DNA from: Rhodospirillales bacterium
GTDB lineage: Bacteria; Pseudomonadota; Alphaproteobacteria; Rhodospirillales; Casp-alpha2
Assembly (NCBI GenBank): GCA_013203595.1
Contig: JABMNT010000267.1
Span: 1 to 35,383, forward strand
Reading direction: 5' to 3'
DNA length: 35,383 nt
In this document: one piece after another, positions 33,214 through 35,383 of the stretch
How positions within the stretch are numbered: the first letter of the stretch is position 1
Layout of the letters: each line of letters begins with the position of its first letter
Position numbers and translations under genes: made by a program
Notes under the pieces: model-generated
Databases searched by the model: none
What the model was told of the DNA's origin: nothing
Seen by the model: only the letters and a program-made list of their open reading frames with translations

Positions 33214-34416
33214 ATGAACGCCATGCAAGCGACAGTCACCAAGGGCCCGATTTATCTGGATAATCAGGCGACAACCGCGACCGACCCCCGGGTTGTTGAC
33301 GCGATGTTGCCTTATTTCACGGAAATATTCGGCAATGCCCATTCAAGCGGTCACGCCTTTGGCTGGCAAGCCGAAGATGCGGTTGAAGCGGCGCGTCAGA
33401 AAATCGCCGATCTGATTGGCGCTGAACAGCGGGAAATCATTTTCACCTCCGGGGCAACAGAATCCAACAATCTGGCGATCAAGGGGCTGGCTCGTTTCAA
33501 CCGGGCCCGTGGCGATCATCTGATCACCACGGAAATTGAACATAAATGCGTGCTCGAAAGCTTCAGACGGCTCGAAAAAGAGGGTTTTCGGGTCACTTAT
33601 CTGGCAGTCAAAGCAAACGGCCTGATCGATCTGGATGCGCTGGCGGCGGCGATCGAAGAGCGAACACTGCTGGTCTCGGTGATTGGTGTGCACAACGAAA
33701 TCGGAGTCATTCAGCCGCTGGCGGATATCGCAGCGCTTTGCCGCCGGTATGGGGTTCAGTTTCATACAGACTGCGCGCAGGCGGTCGGTAAAACCCCGCT
33801 TGACGTCAATCAGATGCAAATCGATCTGCTCAGTATCTCGGCCCATAAAATGTATGGCCCCATGGGCATTGGGGCGTTGTACGTGCGTCGCCGGCCCCGG
33901 GTTCGGCTTGAGCCTTTGTTTGATGGCGGTGGGCAGGAACGCGGTCTTCGTTCTGGCACCCTGCCGGTTCCGCTCTGTGTCGGCATGGGCGAAGCCGCCC
34001 TGATTGCCGGGCGCGAAATGGCTGACGAGAGCGGGCGCTTGACGGCTCTGCGGAATCGCTTATTAAACGCGATCCGGGCGCAGGTGGCAGATGTGCAGAT
34101 AAACGGCGATCTGGACCGGCGCGTCTCTGGCAATCTGAACCTTATGTTCCCACATATAAGTGGCGACGATCTGGTGTCGGGTTTGAAGGGGTTGGCAATT
34201 TCGACCGGATCTGCCTGCACGTCAGCGACAATCGAGCCATCCTATGTGTTGCGGGCCCTTGGGCTGAACGAGGCGGACGCCGCCGCATCCGTGCGGATTG
34301 GCCTGGGTCGGTTTACGACCGAAGCGGAAATTGATAAAGCCGGCAGCATGATTGTCGGTGAAGTATTGCGGTTGCGCGGCGAAGGTAAAACATCGGCCAG
34401 TGCGTCGGCCGCCTGA
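33214..34416 (+). CDS. iscS: Cysteine desulfurase IscS
   Basis: PLP-dependent group I cysteine desulfurase that supplies sulfur to Fe-S assembly and probably tRNA thiolation. It has 400 residues. [21 protein letters not shown] starts the fold; His110 in [12 protein letters not shown] stacks on PLP, Lys212 in [12 protein letters not shown] binds it, and Cys335 in [17 protein letters not shown] on the mobile loop carries the persulfide. GAGG 2-6 nt before the ATG supports the start. It is followed after 25 bp by sufB. Confidence 0.95.
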   Translation: MNAMQATVTKGPIYLDNQATTATDPRVVDAMLPYFTEIFGNAHSSGHAFGWQAEDAVEAARQKIADLIGAEQREIIFTSGATESNNLAIKGLARFNRARGDHLITTEIEHKCVLESFRRLEKEGFRVTYLAVKANGLIDLDALAAAIEERTLLVSVIGVHNEIGVIQPLADIAALCRRYGVQFHTDCAQAVGKTPLDVNQMQIDLLSISAHKMYGPMGIGALYVRRRPRVRLEPLFDGGGQERGLRSGTLPVPLCVGMGEAALIAGREMADESGRLTALRNRLLNAIRAQVADVQINGDLDRRVSGNLNLMFPHISGDDLVSGLKGLAISTGSACTSATIEPSYVLRALGLNEADAAASVRIGLGRFTTEAEIDKAGSMIVGEVLRLRGEGKTSASASAA

Positions 34417-34441
34417 AGTTAGTATTGAAAGAGTGGGTAAA

Positions 34442-35383
34442 ATGTCAGGTAAAGCACAAACTATCGAGAAAGTTCGGGAATTCACCGACGAAAAGTACAA
34501 ATACGGCTTTGTAACCGATGTCGAAGTGGATACGGCCCCGAAGGGCCTGAGTGAGGATATTATCCGCTTTATCTCGGCAAAAAAGAACGAGCCGGAATGG
34601 CTGCTCGACTCGCGCCTGAAGGCCTATCGTCACTGGCTGACCATGCCCGACCCGGAATGGCAGAAACCGAAGTTTCCCGACATTGACTATCAGGCTGCCT
34701 ATTATTATTCGGCACCCAAATCCGTCGGCGACGGACCGCAAAGCCTGGATGACGTCGATCCGGAGATTCTGAAAACCTACGCAAAGCTGGGCATCCCGCT
34801 GTTGGAGCAGGAGCGTTTGTCCGGGATCCCCATTGCTGTTGACGCGGTGTTTGATTCCGTATCCGTGGCCACCACGTTCAAGAAGAAACTGGAAGAGGCC
34901 GGGGTCATTTTCTGCCCGATTTCGGAAGCTGTGCAGCGCTGCCCGGATCTGGTCAGGAAGTACATGGGAAGCGTGGTTCCCTATACCGATAACAAACATG
35001 CCTGCCTGAATTCGGCAGTGTTTACCGATGGTTCCTTTGTCTATATTCCGAAAGGTGTCAAATGCCCCATGGAACTGTCCACCTATTTCCGCATTAACGC
35101 GGAGAACACGGGCCAGTTCGAACGCACCCTGATCATTGCCGAAGAAGGCTCCTATGTGAGTTACCTTGAAGGCTGCACGGCCCCCATGCGCGATGACAAC
35201 CAACTGCATGCGGCCATTGTCGAGCTGATCGCCATGGATGATGCGGAAATCAAATATTCGACGGTGCAGAACTGGTATCCGGGCGATGCCGAAGGCAAGG
35301 GCGGGATTTACAACTTTGTCACCAAGCGCGGTCTCTGTCGCGGACGCAATTCAAAAATTTCCTGGACCCAGGTCGAGACCGGC
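34442..35383 (+). CDS. sufB: Fe-S cluster assembly scaffold SufB (5' part)
   Basis: SufB of the SufBCD scaffold that builds Fe-S clusters. The frame is open from ATG 34442 to the last base of the window (314 codons of about 490), so the 3' end lies outside. The start [14 protein letters not shown] has an upstream GTGGG-type ribosome site. Family blocks include [54 protein letters not shown] and [17 protein letters not shown]. It continues the cysE-iscR-csd-iscS operon; sufC and sufD are expected next. Confidence 0.96.
   Translation, partial: MSGKAQTIEKVREFTDEKYKYGFVTDVEVDTAPKGLSEDIIRFISAKKNEPEWLLDSRLKAYRHWLTMPDPEWQKPKFPDIDYQAAYYYSAPKSVGDGPQSLDDVDPEILKTYAKLGIPLLEQERLSGIPIAVDAVFDSVSVATTFKKKLEEAGVIFCPISEAVQRCPDLVRKYMGSVVPYTDNKHACLNSAVFTDGSFVYIPKGVKCPMELSTYFRINAENTGQFERTLIIAEEGSYVSYLEGCTAPMRDDNQLHAAIVELIAMDDAEIKYSTVQNWYPGDAEGKGGIYNFVTKRGLCRGRNSKISWTQVETG

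Noticed and set aside
1-35383. CRISPR arrays, tRNA and rRNA genes, intact insertion sequences
   Set aside because: I looked for spaced repeats, tRNA cloverleaf features and transposase motifs and saw none that hold up by eye.

Overview
The window looks like chromosomal DNA of a GC-rich alphaproteobacterium, probably of Rhodospirillales type. I base this on the Suf/Isc operon layout (cysE, iscR, two cysteine desulfurases, sufB), a long AsmA-like protein beside glnE, the C-P lyase cluster carrying a DUF1045 gene, and PhoB-type promoters. This placement is inferred from gene content, not from a tree.

Positions 85-18127 are one large phosphonate-use island. Minus-strand block 1 has phnM, an endonuclease/exonuclease/phosphatase-fold (EEP) hydrolase, a hexapeptide acetyltransferase, then phnC-phnD-phnE. 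The repressor gene phnF lies divergent to the C-P lyase core phnG-H-I-J-K-L plus a DUF1045 gene on the plus strand. Minus-strand block 2 has a second phnM, an unusual gene joining half a histidine phosphatase to an HprK-like kinase, and phnN. A second importer, phnD2-C2-E2, reads away on the plus strand. At least four promoters carry 11-bp-spaced CGTCA/TGTCA half-sites, the layout of Pho boxes, so the island is probably a phosphate-starvation (PhoB) regulon. Neither phnP, which opens the cyclic phosphate made by PhnJ, nor a GNAT-type phnO is present in the window. The DUF1045 protein has the two HxT motifs of 2H cyclic phosphodiesterases and is my best candidate for the missing PhnP step; the EEP hydrolase is a second candidate.

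Positions 18128-20900 are a gene-poor accessory stretch. It holds a small unrecognised ORF with a good ribosome binding site, a Crp/Fnr regulator broken by one in-frame TAG, and a BrnT-type toxin with an Xre-type (not BrnA ribbon-helix-helix) antitoxin behind two identical-core palindromic operators.

From 20900 on the genes are housekeeping: glnE, a divergent 1138-residue AsmA-like protein, tyrS, anmK and an alpha/beta hydrolase. The final operon is cysE, iscR, a cysteine desulfurase, iscS and the start of sufB (cut by the window end). The cysE promoter overlaps a 25-bp site resembling a type 1 IscR box, which suggests that cysteine supply and Fe-S assembly are controlled together by IscR.
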